Positions 5,401 to 7,761 of a DNA stretch of 7,761 nt are shown in pieces. The notes below the pieces were generated by a model. That model did no database searches, had not been told where the DNA came from, and worked only from the letters and a program-made list of their open reading frames with translations. Source of the stretch: Candidatus Blautia intestinipullorum (GTDB lineage: Bacteria; Bacillota; Clostridia; Lachnospirales; Lachnospiraceae); assembly GCA_019120475.1 (NCBI GenBank), contig DWVA01000079.1:1-7761 (forward strand), written 5' to 3'. Position 1 is the first letter of the stretch; every line of letters starts with the position of its first letter. Position numbers and translations under genes: made by a program.

Positions 5401-5841
5401 GTGGAACATATCAATAAAGATAAATTCAGATTTGCCTATTCTTTTATGGAAATCAATAAAGCATACGGCGCAAAGTGTTATCAGCAGATGATGAAGCTGG
5501 GAATACATCCGGGACAGGTTCCGTTTTTGATGCTTCTGTCCCAGAGAGGCGAAATGAGTCAGAAGGAAGTGGCCAGAGAACTTCATGTAAAACCGCCTAC
5601 AGTAAACGTAATGGTCCAGCGGATGGAAAAAGCCGGATTTGTAAGAAGAAGGCAGGATGAAAATGATCAGCGGATATCCAGGATCCGTCTTACGGAAAAA
5701 GGGATGGAGATGAAAGAAAAGGTACTCAGCCATGTTGAGGAGAATGACAGATATATTCTCCAGAATTTCAGCGAGACTGAGAAATGCCTGCTGGAGCGTT
5801 TCCTGAAGCAGATTATAGAAAATATCAGATTAATTCCGTAG
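5401..5841 (+). CDS. MarR family winged-helix transcriptional regulator
   Basis: A 146-aa protein, the usual length for MarR dimers. The winged helix-turn-helix spans about residues 51-103: M-S-Q-K-E-V-A-R-E-L-H-V as the second helix, then the recognition helix P-P-T-V-N-V-M-V-Q-R-M-E-K-A-G-F. The β-hairpin wing is V-R-R-R-Q-D-E-N-D-Q-R-I-S-R-I-R-L-T, with the family's D-x-x-D-x-R pattern. Flanking N- and C-terminal helices form the dimer interface. Cysteines are at 26 and 129, but neither stands out as a redox switch. MarR proteins usually repress their own operon and release DNA on binding a small aromatic or toxic compound. The start is GTG 5401, chosen over the in-frame ATG 5386 because a perfect ribosome site fits the GTG. 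An ABC exporter gene follows 40 bases downstream, so this is the likely local repressor of efflux. The natural ligand is unknown. Confidence 0.93.
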   Translation: MEHINKDKFRFAYSFMEINKAYGAKCYQQMMKLGIHPGQVPFLMLLSQRGEMSQKEVARELHVKPPTVNVMVQRMEKAGFVRRRQDENDQRISRIRLTEKGMEMKEKVLSHVEENDRYILQNFSETEKCLLERFLKQIIENIRLIP

Positions 5842-5881
5842 TCTAAGAATGGAAAATCAACAAAAAAGGAGAATCTGAAAA

Positions 5882-7761
5882 GTGATTAAGTTATTGAAAT
5901 ATTTAAAAAGGTCAGCCGGATATGTCGTCCTGATCGTGCTGCTTTTGTTTTTGCAGGCATACTGCGACCTGTCTCTGCCGGATTATACCTCCAAGATCGT
6001 AAATGTGGGAATCCAGCAGCAGGGTATTGAGGACGGTGTTCCGGAGAAGATCCGGACAGCTACAATGGACAGTCTGCGTCTCTTTATGGACGGGGAGGCT
6101 GTTTCGGATACAGAGGAAGCATACACACAGGAAGGCGATCTCTATATTCTGAAAGATGACATTGATGAGGAAACAAGGGAACAGCTAAACGAAGACTTCG
6201 GAAAACCGATGCTGATCCTTTCCGGTCTTTCCAAAGACAGCCAGGAGTCCCAGGCAATGATGGAACAGATGGGAATTCCGGAGGGAAGCAGTCCTGTGGA
6301 GGCTATTGCCCAGATGCCGGAAGAAGCACGGGAGAAGATGACTTCCGCAATGGAAGAAAAATTCGAGGAAATGCCGGACTCTATTGTCACACAGTCCGCG
6401 GTGGCTTTTGTGCGGGCGGAATACGAGGCTATTGGGGAGGATGTAGATGCGATCCAGATGAACTATATCAAATCCGCCGGAATCCGGATGGTGCTGATGG
6501 CTCTTCTGATCATGGCGGCTTCTGTTTCCGTTGTATTTCTTTCCTCAAGAGTGGCGGCGGCTCTGGGACATGATATCCGCAGAGATGTGTACCGGAAGGT
6601 CATCGGTTTTTCCAGCAATGAATACCATAAATTCTCAACGGCTTCGCTGATCACCAGAAGCACCAATGATGTGCAGCAGGTTCAGATGACTATGGCGATG
6701 ATGTTCCGTATCGTGCTTTACGCGCCGATCCTTGGGCTGGGAGGAGTCTTAAGAGTACTTCAGACCAATTCCTCTATGACATGGATCCTGGGCGTAGGCG
6801 TTGTTCTGATCCTGGTTCTGATCGGCATGCTCTTTACTATTGCCATGCCGAAATTCACAAAGCTGCAGACATTGATCGACAAGTTAAACCTGGTTACAAG
6901 AGAAATTCTTACGGGAACCCTTGTCATCCGGGCATTCAGCAGAGAAAAGCATGAGGAGGAGAGGTTTGAAGACGCAAACCGTACTCTGACGAAAACAAAC
7001 CTTTTTGTCAACCGGTGCATGACATTTATGATGCCCTGTATGATGCTGATCATGAACGGAATTTCTGTTCTGATCATTTATAACGGATCCTATGCGGTAG
7101 ACGGCGGAAATATGCAGGTGGGCGATATGATGGCATTTATCCAGTATGCGATGCAGATCATTATGGCGTTCCTTATGATCACAGCTATGTCCATTATGCT
7201 TCCGAGAGCCAATGTGGCGGCGCTTCGTATCGTGGAAGTTCTGGAGACAAAGAACAGTCTGGAGGATCCGGAGCATCCGGTACAGCCTTCCGGAAATGAG
7301 AAAGGAACGGTAGAATTTGATCATGTATCTTTCGCTTATCCGGATGCAGGAGAAAATGTGCTGACAGATATCAGCTTTAAGGCAGAGAAAGGTCAGACTC
7401 TGGCTGTGATCGGAAGTACCGGAAGCGGCAAAAGTACTCTGGTGAATCTGATCCCCAGATTTTATGATGCTACTTCCGGAAGCGTCCGGGTGGACGGCGT
7501 GGACGTCCGTTCTATGTCCCAGAAAGACCTTCGGGACCGTCTCGGCTATGTTCCGCAGAAGGGTATTTTGTTCTCAGGAACTATCGATTCCAACATCCGT
7601 TATGGAAAAACGGACATTTCAGAACAGGAAGTGAAGGAAGCGGCAGAAATTGCTCAGGCGGCGGACTTTATTGAGGAGAAAAATTATCGGTACCAGTCTC
7701 CGGTAGCCCAGGGAGGAACGAATGTTTCCGGAGGCCAGAAGCAGAGGCTTTCCATTGCCAG
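5882..7761 (+). CDS. ABC exporter half-transporter (permease fused to ATPase), 3' end outside the window
   Basis: 626 complete codons are visible. TM1 is at about residues 12-33. A soluble, acidic, Met-rich insert follows (about 36-195), and TM2 starts near 201 (I-R-M-V-L-M-A-L-L-I-M-A-A). The rest of the six-helix type-1 exporter domain runs to about 455. The ATPase domain starts near 477 (V-E-F-D-H-V-S-F-A-Y; A-loop Y486). Walker A is G-S-T-G-S-G-K-S-T (511-519), the Q-loop is Y-V-P-Q (556-559) and the signature is V-S-G-G-Q (615-619). Walker B and the H-loop lie beyond the window. Such proteins use ATP to export drugs, lipids or peptides, usually as heterodimers with a second half-transporter. 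A domain between TM1 and TM2 recalls BmrD of the Bacillus BmrCD exporter. The GTG start has AAGGAG at 5866-5871, ten bases upstream. The first in-frame Met is residue 62, after TM1, so GTG is required. The gene lies 40 bases after marR, so the two probably share an operon. Confidence 0.92.
   Translation, partial: MIKLLKYLKRSAGYVVLIVLLLFLQAYCDLSLPDYTSKIVNVGIQQQGIEDGVPEKIRTATMDSLRLFMDGEAVSDTEEAYTQEGDLYILKDDIDEETREQLNEDFGKPMLILSGLSKDSQESQAMMEQMGIPEGSSPVEAIAQMPEEAREKMTSAMEEKFEEMPDSIVTQSAVAFVRAEYEAIGEDVDAIQMNYIKSAGIRMVLMALLIMAASVSVVFLSSRVAAALGHDIRRDVYRKVIGFSSNEYHKFSTASLITRSTNDVQQVQMTMAMMFRIVLYAPILGLGGVLRVLQTNSSMTWILGVGVVLILVLIGMLFTIAMPKFTKLQTLIDKLNLVTREILTGTLVIRAFSREKHEEERFEDANRTLTKTNLFVNRCMTFMMPCMMLIMNGISVLIIYNGSYAVDGGNMQVGDMMAFIQYAMQIIMAFLMITAMSIMLPRANVAALRIVEVLETKNSLEDPEHPVQPSGNEKGTVEFDHVSFAYPDAGENVLTDISFKAEKGQTLAVIGSTGSGKSTLVNLIPRFYDATSGSVRVDGVDVRSMSQKDLRDRLGYVPQKGILFSGTIDSNIRYGKTDISEQEVKEAAEIAQAADFIEEKNYRYQSPVAQGGTNVSGGQKQRLSIA

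Noticed and set aside
1..7761. CRISPR array, insertion sequence or prophage attachment site
   Set aside because: No regularly spaced repeat series, transposase or integrase, or paired terminal repeats around a gene were seen in the window.

Overview
The window looks like chromosomal DNA from a low-to-mid GC Clostridia, most likely a gut Lachnospiraceae-type Firmicute. This rests on the strong AGGAGG-type ribosome sites, the GTG starts, the HrcA/CIRCE-like heat-shock operator, and the combination of DUF4250, DUF2871 and MarR plus ABC-exporter genes. The family and organism calls come from reading the proteins, not from a database search.

Region 1 (1-1369) is an AT-rich accessory pair: the 3' part of an HNH-endonuclease gene, then, 4 bases on, a class I SAM-dependent methyltransferase. 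The tight coupling suggests the tail of a nucleic-acid defence or repair operon whose other genes lie left of the window. Region 2 (1370-1694) holds a GC-rich, heavily self-complementary element at about 1440-1558. It has an outer 8-bp stem enclosing three hairpins, an internal direct repeat and a possible pseudoknot or switch pairing. Next to it are the clpB promoter and a degenerate CIRCE operator. I consider this folded element the most likely undescribed item in the window.

Region 3 (1695-4656) is a complete clpB disaggregase gene, then a 57-aa DUF4250 gene (4394-4567) and a strong hairpin terminator that can work in both directions. Region 4 (4665-5400) is a minus-strand gene for a four-helix membrane protein (DUF2871) with conserved-looking histidines, and a 328-base divergent control region. 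That region holds a promoter for each direction, two related TTAG..CTAA palindromes and a further dyad around one -35 box.

Region 5 (5401-7761) is a MarR-family repressor gene starting at GTG 5401. Forty bases later comes an ABC exporter half-transporter (GTG 5882) that runs off the right edge. The exporter carries an insert of about 160 residues between its first two membrane helices. The layout fits a self-regulated multidrug-type efflux operon: the MarR protein would bind the palindrome at its own promoter and release it when a small ligand appears, raising exporter expression. The exporter's partner half is probably just outside the window.
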